A DNA stretch of 64,000 nucleotides from contig NZ_JAJLPA010000002.1 in assembly GCF_025548555.1 (NCBI RefSeq), positions 166,864-230,863 on the forward strand. Direction: 5' to 3'. Under the pieces are notes generated by a model. The model was not told the origin of the DNA. It worked only from the letters and a program-made list of their open reading frames with translations, and did no database searches. The DNA comes from Sphingomonas sp. A2-49. GTDB lineage: Bacteria; Pseudomonadota; Alphaproteobacteria; Sphingomonadales; Sphingomonadaceae. This document shows, in pieces, positions 9,097 to 17,837 of this stretch (the first letter of the stretch is position 1; each line of letters begins with the position of its first letter). Made by a program: the position numbers and the translations under genes.

Positions 9097-10095
9097 ATGC
9101 CTGACATGTTTGTATCCACCACTCCTGACCCTGTCGGCGCACAGCGGATGAGTGCGGCCGAAACGGCGAAGCTGACGGCCCGTGTAACCTGGCTGTCAGT
9201 GTCAGTCGGTCTGTCGCTGGCATTGCTGAAGGCAGCCGTGTGGTGGCGTAGTGGTTCGGTTTCGTTGCTGGCCTCGGCGGCAGACTCGGGCCTTGATTTC
9301 GTGGCTGCGCTAGGCACATTCTGGGCGGTACGCGTCGCCGTTCTGCCCGCTGACGCCGAACATCGCTACGGGCACGGGAAAGCGGAAGCATTCGCCAGTC
9401 TGCTGCAGGCTGGATTAGTGTTCGCCTCTGCGGCGCTAATTGCGCGCGAAGCGATCACGCATCTTCTGCGCCCCCAGCCCGTACAGGACCAGGGCGGCGC
9501 TATCATCGTCATGATAGTGTCCGTGGCCGCCACCCTCGCTTTGGTGCGCGCCCAAGCCTCAGTGATCGCACAAACGCGCTCCGTTGCCATCAAGGGCGAC
9601 CGCGCTCACTATGTTGCGGACCTGGTATCGAACGCTGCGGCGATCGTCGGTATCGGGCTTGCGCGACTCTCTGGCGAAGCAAGGTGGGACGCGCTGGCCG
9701 GCGTGCTGGTCGCCGGGTGGCTAATCAAGGGCGCGATCAACGTGTTGCGCGAAGCGTCGAACGAGCTGCTCGATCGCGAGGTCGACGAAGCCGATCGACA
9801 TCAGATCCTTAAGCTGGCGCTGGACGATCAGCAGGTTCTAGGCGTCCATCAGTTTCGAACCCGCGCCTCAGGGCCGTTCCTCCATATTCAGATGCACATG
9901 GAGTTGGAACCTGATCAGTCCCTTGCCGCTGCCCATGAAATTGTTGAGGCCGCAGAGCATCGCATTCTAGCTGCTTTCCCCAGCGCCGACCTTGTCATTC
10001 ACGCAGACCCTTTCGGTTTATCAGAGCACCACGATCGGGATTTCGACGGGTTGTCGGTGGGAAGATATGCCAAGAACTTTCGCAACTCCGTCTAG
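9097..10095 (+). CDS. Cation diffusion facilitator, FieF-like
   Basis: 332 residues with six membrane helices and a C-terminal cytosolic domain. The metal site residues of the FieF (YiiP) group are visible: DSGLD in helix 2 and HYVAD in helix 5 (DxxxD plus HxxxD), with the HRYGHGKAEAFASL loop between. Residues from about 205 on form the ferredoxin-like dimerisation domain (DRHQILKLALDDQQV ... HIQMHMELEP). It should export Zn(II), Fe(II) or Cd(II) against protons. Second CDF in this island; no MerR-type site is seen in front of it. Confidence 0.92.
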   Translation: MPDMFVSTTPDPVGAQRMSAAETAKLTARVTWLSVSVGLSLALLKAAVWWRSGSVSLLASAADSGLDFVAALGTFWAVRVAVLPADAEHRYGHGKAEAFASLLQAGLVFASAALIAREAITHLLRPQPVQDQGGAIIVMIVSVAATLALVRAQASVIAQTRSVAIKGDRAHYVADLVSNAAAIVGIGLARLSGEARWDALAGVLVAGWLIKGAINVLREASNELLDREVDEADRHQILKLALDDQQVLGVHQFRTRASGPFLHIQMHMELEPDQSLAAAHEIVEAAEHRILAAFPSADLVIHADPFGLSEHHDRDFDGLSVGRYAKNFRNSV

Positions 10096-10516
10096 CTCGG
10101 ATTGCCAAAGCCGCGAGCGTTTCCCGCTGAATTATCGTAAAGTCGTTCTCTTCTAACCACGTTCATTTCGCATATATACCTGAGACCTACGTTCAACGAC
10201 GCTGCGTTCACCAAACATCGCAACATCACGCTCGTTTCTGGCCTTTGCCATCAAGCTTACGTTGACTTATATGGACTTGTGACCGTCAGAAACAATCTAG
10301 GGGTTGCAAGCACGCTTTTTCATGCCTCGGACCGGCGTTCTCCATCGACCGCTACCCGACATCTTCAGTCGGCCGAGCGGTTTCACGTGCCGGCACACGC
10401 TCGGGCCAATTTCAGCGCGGCCGCGCGAGCACCAGCAAATGACAAAGGCCGGGTGCGGACGCTCTGCCATAACGGCGTCATGGTTGTTCTTTAAGCGGTT
10501 GCTAGGAGGACCGACG
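10096..10516. other. Intergenic region
   Basis: About 420 bases without a gene I can support. Short open frames overlap on both strands but show no family features. A strong Shine-Dalgarno (AGGAGG, 10504-10509) at its end belongs to the next small gene. Confidence 0.35.
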
Positions 10517-10642
10517 ATGCGCTCGATAAGCCCAGTATTCGATGACGTCGTGATCGAGCGCATGGCAAGCGACCGCGCCCCGACTATTCAGGAGCCGATC
10601 CATGTGGCGGAGCGTATCTGGGCAGAAGGCGCTGCCGATTGA
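10517..10642 (+). CDS. Small 41-residue protein, paralogue of the one at 41530
   Basis: MRSISPVFDDVVIERMASDR followed by a segment ending AERIWAEGAAD. It aligns end to end with the first half of the 74-residue protein at 41530-41754 (RSFNPLFAHEVIECV ... AERIWREGAAE), so it is either a natural short form or a truncated copy. AGGAGG lies 7 bases before the ATG. Function unknown. Confidence 0.55.
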   Translation: MRSISPVFDDVVIERMASDRAPTIQEPIHVAERIWAEGAAD

Positions 10643-10759
10643 TCGGCGTTTCGTTGCGGCTGCCTCGCGCCAACCGATCCCGGTAAGTTGATGTCGCTCC
10701 GCGCCGCTCAAGTGGCACTGCTAGGATCCAAACTGGTCGACAGCCATGGACTCTAACAA

Positions 10760-11260
10760 TTATCCGGTGACAGTCGACAGCTTCAACTTCGGCCGTTTAG
10801 GTGGGCTCGGTTGGGTCGTTGTAATCCGCAAGCCAGGTTTACGGCCCAGGCCAATTTTCTTTGCCATGGCGCGACGCGCAGCTGAGTACGCTTCCGCCAC
10901 CATCGGATAATCGGGCTTCAACTTATACCGGCGCCGATACTCTTCCTCGGTCAGACCATACCCGCCCAGATGACGGCGTAAGGTCTTGTACGGCTTGCCA
11001 TCGATCATCGAAATGATGTGTTCCTTGGACGCCAGCGACTTGCGCACTGACACCGCCGGGGTGAACAGGTCAGATGGAGTTTCCTCGATATCTACCGCGC
11101 TTGGCTGACCGATCAGTTGCAGCACGCTATCTCGCATCGTGGCGAGGAACGCCGGCACATCCTCGGCCGAAGCGCGAGTGTTGGGGTTACTCAGCCAAGC
11201 GATCGTTAGCTCGGTTGCGAGTTCGATAACGCTTGGACCAGTGTCAAACTCTGTAGTCAT
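10760..11260 (-). CDS. MucR/Ros-family regulator lacking zinc-finger cysteines
   Basis: 166 residues. The MucR core is clear: PAVSVRKSLA, then DGKPYKTLRRHL, GYGLTEEEYRRRYKL, DYPMVAEAYSAARR and KKIGLGRKPG. In typical Ros/MucR proteins two Cys of a CxxC open the finger; here the place reads KEHIISMIDG with no Cys, and of the His only RRHL remains. Zinc-independent Ros homologues are known from rhizobia. It should bind AT-rich target sites as an H-NS-like silencer or regulator. Its ATG overlaps the stop of the upstream HU gene by 4 bases, so the two are translated together. Confidence 0.88.
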   Translation of the reverse strand: MTTEFDTGPSVIELATELTIAWLSNPNTRASAEDVPAFLATMRDSVLQLIGQPSAVDIEETPSDLFTPAVSVRKSLASKEHIISMIDGKPYKTLRRHLGGYGLTEEEYRRRYKLKPDYPMVAEAYSAARRAMAKKIGLGRKPGLRITTTQPSPPKRPKLKLSTVTG

Positions 11261-11547
11261 GAACGACCCTTTGCGACGGGAAACTTGTCCCTGAAGGCTT
11301 TGGCCGGGACGAATACGACCTTGGTCGATGCAGCGATCTCCATAGGCTCGCCAGTGCGTGGATTGCGTCCGGTGCGCGCGTTCGTGCCCTTGCTGGAGAA
11401 TTTGCCGAACCCCGGCAACGACACTTCTTCACCGCGGGCAACCGCATCGCCGATACTGCCGAACACATGGTCGATCAGCGCGCGCGCCTTGACCGTGCTG
11501 AGGTCGCTTTCCGCCCCAACACTTCTCACGAGATCATCCAGCTTCAT
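11257..11547 (-). CDS. HU/IHF-family DNA-bending protein
   Basis: 96 residues from the ATG at 11547. The HU fold is plain: KLDDLVRSVGAESDLSTVKA, GEEVSLPGFGKF, then the DNA-binding arm ARTGRNPRTGEPMEI and FVPAKAFRDKF. GGAGAG precedes the start. It is first in a two-gene unit with the MucR-like gene, an arrangement that joins a nucleoid bender with a silencer. The dominance of accessory genes around it suggests a mobile-element HU rather than the housekeeping copy. Confidence 0.9.
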   Translation of the reverse strand: MKLDDLVRSVGAESDLSTVKARALIDHVFGSIGDAVARGEEVSLPGFGKFSSKGTNARTGRNPRTGEPMEIAASTKVVFVPAKAFRDKFPVAKGRS

Positions 11548-11754
11548 CAACTCTCTCCATGTCTACGATTCATAACGTCGACGCATCTCAACATCGTTCA
11601 TTCAGACCAATGCACCGCAAAAAATTACGCACGATTGTGCGCACGAGCGAGCGACTGTGTCGAGCCAGTATGTTCATCCGTCGGCGTCCTCCCTGTTTTC
11701 TCATCCGGTGTGAGTTCGAGTTTTCAGGCATTGAAGTTTACCGCGAGGATTGAC

Positions 11755-12440
11755 CATGCCGTGAAGAAGTCGAAATATACGGACGAGGAGTTCGGATTTG
11801 CATTGAAGCAGGCGGAGACCGGCGCGCCGGCAGCCGGGACTCTTTGCCGAACTGAGCCTTCGGCGCAAGTGGCCCAGGCGCAACGTCAGCGCCGCCGACC
11901 GCGGCAGCTTCCTAAGTGGGCGGCGAAAGAGATGTGGTCGATAGGCCTTTGACAAGCTCAGTTGAGCCGTCGCCTCGGACGTGCTGTTAAATGGCCGTCG
12001 TCGCCGTGCGCTGACGGTGGTCGGTACGTTCACACGCGAGGCACTGGCGATCGACGTGACCAGGTCATCGACTGCGAGCAGGTGGTATCGGCAACGACGC
12101 GGATTGCGCTGGCGCGCGGTGCGCCCGAGACCATTTAGATGGATAGCGGTCCCGAGCTAATCTCGCAGGCCTTGATCGCTGGGGTCACACTCGTCTTTAC
12201 TCGGCCGGGCGAGCGCGACGGACAATATGTTCGTGGGGTCATCCAACAATCGTCTGTAGGTCGATTGTCTGAACACGCCTTGGTTCTCTCGCTGAAGGAC
12301 GCTCGAGCCAAGATCGAGGTCCGCGGGAATATGACGAGGTCCGGTGCACACATCGCTTGGCTGGCTGACGCTGATAGAATATGCAGATGCGGCGGCTAAG
12401 ATAACCGGCGGATGCACGCCGGATACTCACCCTCGACCTG
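11755..12440 (+). mobile_element. Decayed IS3-family (IS407-like) insertion sequence
   Basis: Relic pieces in several frames. The OrfA start reads VKKSKYTDEEFGFALKQAE (from about 11761). OrfB pieces follow: REALAIDV near 12040, RIALARGAPETI then a stop and MDSGPELISQA near 12110-12170, GVTLVFTRPGER, ALVLSLKDARAKIE, and a last piece LGWLTLIEYADAAAKI near 12360-12400 in another frame. Catalytic residues are scattered over frameshifts and a large internal deletion, so it is inactive. No terminal inverted repeats could be defined. Confidence 0.75.
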
Positions 12441-12512
12441 GATGAAATCCGGAGGACCCTCAACCCCGGCCGGTCTTTGGCTGCCGCCGGATTTAATTCG
12501 GGATTTTCGTCA

Positions 12513-13628
12513 ATGCTGGCAGTTATAAGTGCGATGCTGATAACGGGCGCGCCCGTACAGCTTGCCGACGATGGCGCAGGAACGACGTCCCAAGTCTCGT
12601 CGACATCCTCCGGCGTTGCCGATCTTTCGCCTGCCGCGCGATCACTACCGTCAGAGCAAGAAACCCCAGTTCCGGTTTCGCCAGAGGCAATGCCGGCCTC
12701 GCCGACACAGGCGACCCCTCCGATCGGCGTCTCTCCGGTCAGAATGCCGCCCACCCCGCAAAACGACATCGTCGTTACCGGACGCAAGGAGTCGGCGGGG
12801 GATCCCTTGCGCGCGGTTAACGCCGAATCGTTCGCGGTGACCCAGAAGGTCGACAACGCAGTGATCGGGCCGGTCGCGCGGACTTACAAGAAAGCGGTAC
12901 CCAGTCCGATCCGGCACGGCGTCCATAATTTCCTGTATAATCTGCGCGAACCAATCGTGTTTTTGAACTTCCTGCTGCAAATCAAGCCTGGAAAGGCGGC
13001 AGAGACGGTTGGTCGGTTTGCGATCAACTCCACACTCGGCGCAGTTGGCGTGCTTGATATCGCCAAACGAAAACCTTTTCGCCTGCCGCGCCGGTCGAAC
13101 GGGTTTGCCAACACGCTCGGATATTACGGGGTGAAGAACGGGCCGTTCCTGTTCCTACCGCTGGTCGGGCCGACCACAGTGCGCGACCTGTTTGGTGGAG
13201 CAATCGATCGGCTGATTCTGCCAGTGGGAGTAGGCAAGCCGTTTACCAGCGCGACCTACACCGCACCGGCAGGCGTCTTGGGCGCGCTCGATCATCGCTC
13301 CGAATTTGATCAGACGCTGAAGGACCTGCACGACAATTCGCCTGATCCATACGCGGCGACGCGGGCTTTTTATCTCAATCGGCGGCAGGCGGAAATCGAT
13401 CGTCTTCATGGGCGCGGCGAAGGGGATCCGGCGGGGATGTCCGAGCCCCCGCCCAGCGTACGGCCGTTTGTGCCGAAGAATTTGGAGCCGGGCGCAGCGC
13501 TGCGTCCAGTCTTACCTGGAATACCGGCTTCTGGAACAACGGTCCCAAGTGAGACGCCTTTGGTTGAGTCGACGGCGACGGAGACCCCTGTCGCGGAGGC
13601 CGCAGTCGAGCCCGACAGTCAACCCTAA
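12513..13628 (+). CDS. MlaA (VacJ)-family outer-membrane lipid-asymmetry protein, copy 1
   Basis: About 371 residues. A hydrophobic start (MLAVISAMLITGAP) and a low-complexity Pro/Ser/Thr linker of about 90 residues precede the MlaA domain: DPLRAVNAESFAVTQ, KPGKAAETVGRFAINSTLG, RLPRRSNGFANTLGYYGV, GPFLFLPLVGPTTVRDLFGG. A Pro/Glu-rich tail of about 80 residues ends it. MlaA removes phospholipids from the outer leaflet together with a porin and MlaC. No lipobox is evident, unlike the Escherichia coli protein. A very similar copy lies at 37786. A TTG at 12477 is an alternative start. Confidence 0.85.
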   Translation: MLAVISAMLITGAPVQLADDGAGTTSQVSSTSSGVADLSPAARSLPSEQETPVPVSPEAMPASPTQATPPIGVSPVRMPPTPQNDIVVTGRKESAGDPLRAVNAESFAVTQKVDNAVIGPVARTYKKAVPSPIRHGVHNFLYNLREPIVFLNFLLQIKPGKAAETVGRFAINSTLGAVGVLDIAKRKPFRLPRRSNGFANTLGYYGVKNGPFLFLPLVGPTTVRDLFGGAIDRLILPVGVGKPFTSATYTAPAGVLGALDHRSEFDQTLKDLHDNSPDPYAATRAFYLNRRQAEIDRLHGRGEGDPAGMSEPPPSVRPFVPKNLEPGAALRPVLPGIPASGTTVPSETPLVESTATETPVAEAAVEPDSQP

Positions 13629-13720
13629 GCTAAGCGCTAGTCATGTCGCGTGATAGCGCACTGGGTACCGCACCGTCGCGAACGCAGCCATTATCATCTG
13701 AATAGGCAGTCAGTGGAGAT

Positions 13721-14398
13721 ATGAGGCACATTTGGTCGACGATCATAGCCGTGTTTGGACTAAGCCTTGCCACTGCGCCAGCGCTCGCTCAAAATCAGGA
13801 CGAGCAGTCATGGATCAAGCTTGACGCTTCAACCAAGCTCTTTGAGGGCGTCGAACTGGTGATCGAGACCAACCAGCGCCTCAGCGACGATCTCGGCGGG
13901 CTTTATGAAAGCCAGTATTCCGCCGTAGTCGGCATCGAGATTGCTGAAGGCGTCACGCTGACTGGCGGCGTTAACCGCGTCGTCGCGCTCAGCAACGGCC
14001 GGATCAGCAACACCGAGTGGCGTCCGCGACAGCAGATCAGCTTTCCGATCATGATGCTGGGAGGGGGCAAGCTGGCGGGCCGCGTCCGCTTCGAGCAGCG
14101 CTTTCTAGGGAATGGCCAAGATGTCGGCCATCGCGTCCGACCTGCGATTTCCTATGCGCTGCCGCTCAGCGAGGCGCTCAGTCTGACATTCGCGCACGAG
14201 AGCTACTTTAATTTTAACACGACCGATTTTGGCCAGGATGCAGGCCACGAGCGGATGCGCAATTCGGCGACGTTGTCCTTTCCAATCGCCGAAAGGTTGA
14301 AGGCCGAAGTCGGTTATATGAATCAGTACCGCTTCAACGGCGCTAATCGCGACCTGATGGAGCACGCGCTGACCTTGGGGTTTCTGATCAGGCTATAA
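13721..14398 (+). CDS. DUF2490-type outer-membrane beta-barrel protein
   Basis: 225 residues with a clean signal peptide (MRHIWSTIIAVFGLSLATAP ending ALA-Q). The mature part shows alternating strands, EWRPRQQISFPI, GRVRFEQRFLG, RVRPAISYALPL, FAHESYFNF, and a C-terminal aromatic-rich strand LGFLIRL, as in DUF2490 barrels. Cell role unknown. It follows the MlaA copy in the same direction (92 bases apart), so they may be co-expressed. Confidence 0.75.
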   Translation: MRHIWSTIIAVFGLSLATAPALAQNQDEQSWIKLDASTKLFEGVELVIETNQRLSDDLGGLYESQYSAVVGIEIAEGVTLTGGVNRVVALSNGRISNTEWRPRQQISFPIMMLGGGKLAGRVRFEQRFLGNGQDVGHRVRPAISYALPLSEALSLTFAHESYFNFNTTDFGQDAGHERMRNSATLSFPIAERLKAEVGYMNQYRFNGANRDLMEHALTLGFLIRL

Positions 14399-14671
14399 TC
14401 TGACTTTTCACCGCGAACACATTCGAGCCTCTCGTGCGAACAATCGTTCGCGCGACAATCGAATTGACCACAGCCGAGGCTGCCAAAACAGCCGGTTTGG
14501 CTCAATGGCATTCAAAGCGGTCCCCGACGGCGGGAACGAGCTGGCACCGCGACCCGAACTGCCGCGCCACTGAACACCCCTTCTGGTCAGCACCGCAGGC
14601 TTTTTTACAGCGCCAGCTGACAGGAGACTGGCGCGGACGACGACGACGAGCCCGGCCCGGCCGCCGCGCTC

Positions 14672-15290
14672 ATGGCGCTTTCACCCATTCGCCACTGGTT
14701 GGCGATGGGAACGCTGACGATAGTCGCAGCCGCCGTCATTCTTGTATCCGCCGAGCCTTTCGCCGAGTCGATGATCGAGGCAGGTCGCCTCTTGGGGTTT
14801 GGACAAGTTCTTGCTGATCCAGTAGCTCATGCCGTTCGCGAGCGAAGCGCCCGCCGTCGTCATGGCGGCTCTCTTCGTGCTGCGGAACCGCGCCCAGAAC
14901 GGGCTCGCGAAGATGTTGTCTGACGAGATCAATCAGTGGACTCTGCTCGCCGGCATGTTGCCGCTGATCCGGAATTGGCGCGAGGCATCTGACGGACCTC
15001 CCGCTCGACGCACGCCAGCACGAGGAGTTCTTTTTTGCCGCCGCGCGATCGCTATTCGGGATCGGCTTGCTACTTCGTTTTCGTTTAAGTCTTGCAGGTG
15101 CGGCTGCTTTGGCCGTTCTCTTCATCGTCTAGGTGACCCTGGAAGTGATTTGGCAGAGCACGAAGCCCTCATCATGAACACACTGACATGGCTAGCGCGG
15201 GGACTTCCAGATTCTCGTGGCGAACCTGATCGCCACGCATCTCCCGCCCTTTCCGCCTTGTTCAAATCCGGTGCCCAATCGAAAGCTGCA
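14672..15290 (+). pseudogene. Broken Na+/Ca2+ exchanger-family (CaCA) membrane protein
   Basis: Three frames together rebuild the C-terminal half of a CaCA-type antiporter: LTIVAAAVILVSAEPFAESM (14700s), then after an in-frame stop near 14840 MPFASEAPAVVMAALFVLRN and DEINQWTLLAGMLPLI (to about 14970), then LPLDARQHEEFFFAAARSLFG and LLLRFRLSLAGAAALAVLF (15000-15130). The SEAP...NQWT motif is the conserved alpha-2 repeat. Several frameshifts and stops make it non-functional. Stretches before 14672 and after 15140 show no clear continuation. Confidence 0.7.
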
Positions 15291-15357
15291 ACCTAGTCCG
15301 ACCAGACGAGGCACGTTGCGCGCCGTTCAGACCCCCGCACCCGGACAAAAAAACAGC

Positions 15358-15388
15358 TTGACCCTCTAGTTGCTGTAGAAGCTATGGG
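15358..15388 (+). promoter_or_regulatory. MerR-type promoter before a small lipoprotein gene
   Basis: TTGACC (15358-15363), 19-bp spacer CTCTAGTTGCTGTAGAAGC, then TATGGG (15383-15388). The first part, CTTGACCCTCT, is identical to the pbrT-like promoter at 5765, pointing to the same MerR regulator. The next translated unit is the small gene at 15462. Confidence 0.72.
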
Positions 15389-15461
15389 AGCTTAACCGCT
15401 GTGGACAGAGGCGCGTTGCGGTGGGCGTGTTAGTTCGATGCTTCGACAAAAAGAGGATCAG

Positions 15462-15635
15462 ATGATTGCTCAAGCTGTTCTGATCGCATCGGCCACGATC
15501 GCCGCGACGATGTTTGTTAGCGGGTGTGGCACCAACAGGGGCCAGGCCCGCGTCTCGGGACAAAGCTTGCGCTGCGTCAGAGAGCACGGGCCGGCGGGAA
15601 AGGTGCCTCCCGTCGTCGTGAAGTGCAGTTACTAG
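15462..15635 (+). CDS. Small metal-regulated lipoprotein, unknown function
   Basis: 57 residues. A hydrophobic signal (MIAQAVLIASATIAATMFV) ends in a lipobox VSGC, followed by a short polar mature part with two further Cys (LRCVREHGP and VVKC). An AAAGAGGA ribosome site lies before the ATG. It is the only gene directly behind the MerR-type promoter at 15358, so it should be induced by the same metal. A periplasmic metal-binding or sensing peptide is possible but untested. Small proteins like this are usually missed in annotation. Confidence 0.6.
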   Translation: MIAQAVLIASATIAATMFVSGCGTNRGQARVSGQSLRCVREHGPAGKVPPVVVKCSY

Positions 15636-15737
15636 CTGGGTTATTCCAAGTTGCAGGGGTATTGCCGCAGCTCTTAATGCGCGCGGACCGATGGTGCGAC
15701 AGACTTCCCGTTTGCCATACCCCCAGGCGGGAAGACC

Positions 15738-15959
15738 ATGAAGAGACACGCCTTCTTCGTGTCAGCCGACGCCCTCACGCCAATCGCCGAAGTTGGCATG
15801 GTCATGACGGCGGGGACTCCGCCTTCTGATCGGTTGGGGAGCCGGGAGGGGAGCAGCACAATAGGCACTAGGACATTTCTGTCGATGATCGAACATACCT
15901 TCCGGAGCCACGGTGGCATCGCGTGGATCTCGCCCGACTCGCACCAGCTCCAGTCCTGA
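15738..15959 (+). CDS. Possible small hypothetical protein
   Basis: A 73-codon frame (MKRHAFFVSADALTPIAEVG ...) with GGCGGGAAGA ahead of the ATG. No family is recognised, and a 135-codon frame covers it on the other strand. It may be spurious. Nothing else is seen between the lipoprotein gene and the lipid kinase gene. Confidence 0.25.
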   Translation: MKRHAFFVSADALTPIAEVGMVMTAGTPPSDRLGSREGSSTIGTRTFLSMIEHTFRSHGGIAWISPDSHQLQS

Positions 15960-16003
15960 TGCTCAATCGTCCCCGACCTATCTCTCCATAAAGAGGAGCT
16001 AAG

Positions 16004-16975
16004 ATGCCCCTTCGCCGTTCCGTTCCCGAGCGCCGCGCGCAAAAAGCCGCGCTTGATCGCGAGATCAAGGAAGGGCGCCACGCCGTTCTCATTGTAAACA
16101 CACGGTCACGAAGTGGTGCCCGTATCTACTCGGAAGCCAAAAGGCTATTAGCGGAGTCTGGGATAGCCCTCGATGCGGCTTATCCCATTCGTTATCCAGA
16201 GCGGATGGTGGAAATAGTCAGGGAAGAGATCGCTAAAGGCCGAAAGTTTATCATCGTGGGAGGCGGGGACGGGTCGATTAGCTCTGTTATTGGAGAGTTT
16301 GCTTACACCGATGTCGTGTTTGGATTGCTGCCACTGGGCACGGCGAACAGTTTCGCTCGTACTCTGGGCATTCCGCTTGATATCGCTGGAGCAATTGACG
16401 TCCTGGTCAATGGCAAGGTCGCTGATATCGACTTGGCCATGATTGGCGACGCTTATTTTGCCAATGGGTCCTCGATCGGAATGCCGGCCATCGTCGGTCG
16501 GGCGACACCGCATAACTTGAAGCGCCTGATTGGGCGAGGCGCATACGCGTTCGTCGCGGCAGGGAAGTTCGTTCGATACGCGCCATTCGGTTGTACCGTC
16601 ACGATCAACGGAAAGAAGACAACCTTCAAAGCATTTGACGTTCGGATCGTGAACGGGGGTTTCCAGGGCGGCGTGTTGGTGGACAGTGACGCCAGCCCCG
16701 ATGACGGCAGGATTGCCATCCACATTCTCAGAGGGCCCTCCAAGTGGGCGTTGGCGAGAGAATGGGCGCGGCTCGCCCTCGGCGTGCCGTTCGGCCCTGC
16801 TGATATCGAAATACTCACCGCGTCAGAGCTGACGATCGACACCGTGCCCAAGCAGCACGTCGCGGTCGATGGCGAGGTGATTACGCAGACGCCCATCCGG
16901 GTGTCGGTCGCACGTGAAGCGTTGCTTTTGATGGCGCCAACCGACCTTCCCCAGCTGGAGGACCAGGAACCATAG
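16004..16975 (+). CDS. Diacylglycerol-kinase-family lipid kinase (YegS/DagK-like)
   Basis: 323 residues. The nucleotide-binding signature GGGDGSISSV (about residue 86), LPLGTANSFARTLGIP, and DIDLAMIGDAYFANGSSIG define the DAGK catalytic family; the C-terminal beta-rich domain (VDGEVITQTPIRVSV) is also present. It should phosphorylate diacylglycerol or a related lipid on the inner membrane face. A strong AAGAGGAG site precedes the ATG. In an island with a lipid-phosphate phosphatase and MlaA it may serve lipid-phosphate balance; this is inference. Confidence 0.88.
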   Translation: MPLRRSVPERRAQKAALDREIKEGRHAVLIVNTRSRSGARIYSEAKRLLAESGIALDAAYPIRYPERMVEIVREEIAKGRKFIIVGGGDGSISSVIGEFAYTDVVFGLLPLGTANSFARTLGIPLDIAGAIDVLVNGKVADIDLAMIGDAYFANGSSIGMPAIVGRATPHNLKRLIGRGAYAFVAAGKFVRYAPFGCTVTINGKKTTFKAFDVRIVNGGFQGGVLVDSDASPDDGRIAIHILRGPSKWALAREWARLALGVPFGPADIEILTASELTIDTVPKQHVAVDGEVITQTPIRVSVAREALLLMAPTDLPQLEDQEP

Positions 16976-17053
16976 GTTAGGGTGTCGATCGTCTGCAACT
17001 GAAACTCGCTGCTTAGGCCCCCAGCCGAGGGAACAACCAGCAGGTGAACTACA

Positions 17054-17509
17054 ATGGAAACGAAAATGTATCTGCTTTATGGTTTTGCGGTTCTCGCTGG
17101 CATGCTCAACGCACTGCAGGCTGGTGCTAACGCAACCTTGAGCAAGTCGTTGGCGACGACCTATCCTGCGGCCCTGGTCGTCGTCGCGGTGAGCGCGACC
17201 AGCCTTTTTGCCGCCGGCCTTATTTCAGGCCAGCTTGCTTGGCCAAGCGGCGAGAGGTTGAACGGGACGCCCTGGTGGTCTTGGACAGGCGGCGTCATGG
17301 GCGCAGCCGTAGTAATGTCCCAGCTTTTGGTCGCGCAGCGTGTCGGCGCGGCACCATATCTTGGTCTAACGGTCACGGCGGCGGTGATGATGTCCATAGT
17401 ACTTGATCACTTTGGTTTGATGGGATTCAAAGAGCATCCGGTCACTATATCGCGCGTCCTTGGCGGGATGTTGATGATTGCGGGCGTGGGCCTGATTGCC
17501 CGAAACTAA
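17054..17509 (+). CDS. DMT-superfamily inner-membrane transporter, YdcZ (DUF606) type
   Basis: 151 residues with four to five hydrophobic helices. ALQAGANATLSKSLATTYPA near the start, PWWSWTGGVMGAAVV in the middle and GGMLMIAGVGLIARN at the end match the short YdcZ family, which work as pairs or dimers. The substrate is unknown. It lies 78 bases after the lipid kinase gene and has the same direction. Confidence 0.82.
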   Translation: METKMYLLYGFAVLAGMLNALQAGANATLSKSLATTYPAALVVVAVSATSLFAAGLISGQLAWPSGERLNGTPWWSWTGGVMGAAVVMSQLLVAQRVGAAPYLGLTVTAAVMMSIVLDHFGLMGFKEHPVTISRVLGGMLMIAGVGLIARN

Positions 17510-17539
17510 TTCAGGGCCCCTGTTCCAGGAGCGACCTGA

Positions 17540-17625
17540 CTGGGCGGTCGGTTGGATGACATATCGGCGTCCGCACAGCAGCCTAGGGGGGGTGGCACTT
17601 GCCGAGTTTACGAGCCGCGCCTGGC
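17540..17625 (+). mobile_element. IS3-family transposase C-terminal scrap
   Basis: The frame reads MTYRRPHSSLGGVALAEF, which is the conserved end of IS3 OrfB (NxxRPHSSLGxxTPxEF). No other part of the element is visible, so this is a short remnant in the 313-base gap before fliE. The rest of the gap shows no gene. Confidence 0.5.
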
Positions 17626-17837
17626 GAGCGTTTGGGTGGGACGCCCGACATTTATTTTTGGCCGAACGACAATGCGGCAGCCATAGAATAAATAGCAGGG
17701 CCATCTATTCAGATTACGCGGTGAGGCAGATTACTTGACCGCCGGCGATCGTGCGTATCGATGTCGTTTATGGTCTGTTAACCATGCGGAAACGACTTGA
17801 CGCTACGGGTTCCCTAAGTTGAGTGAGAGCTAGGAGA

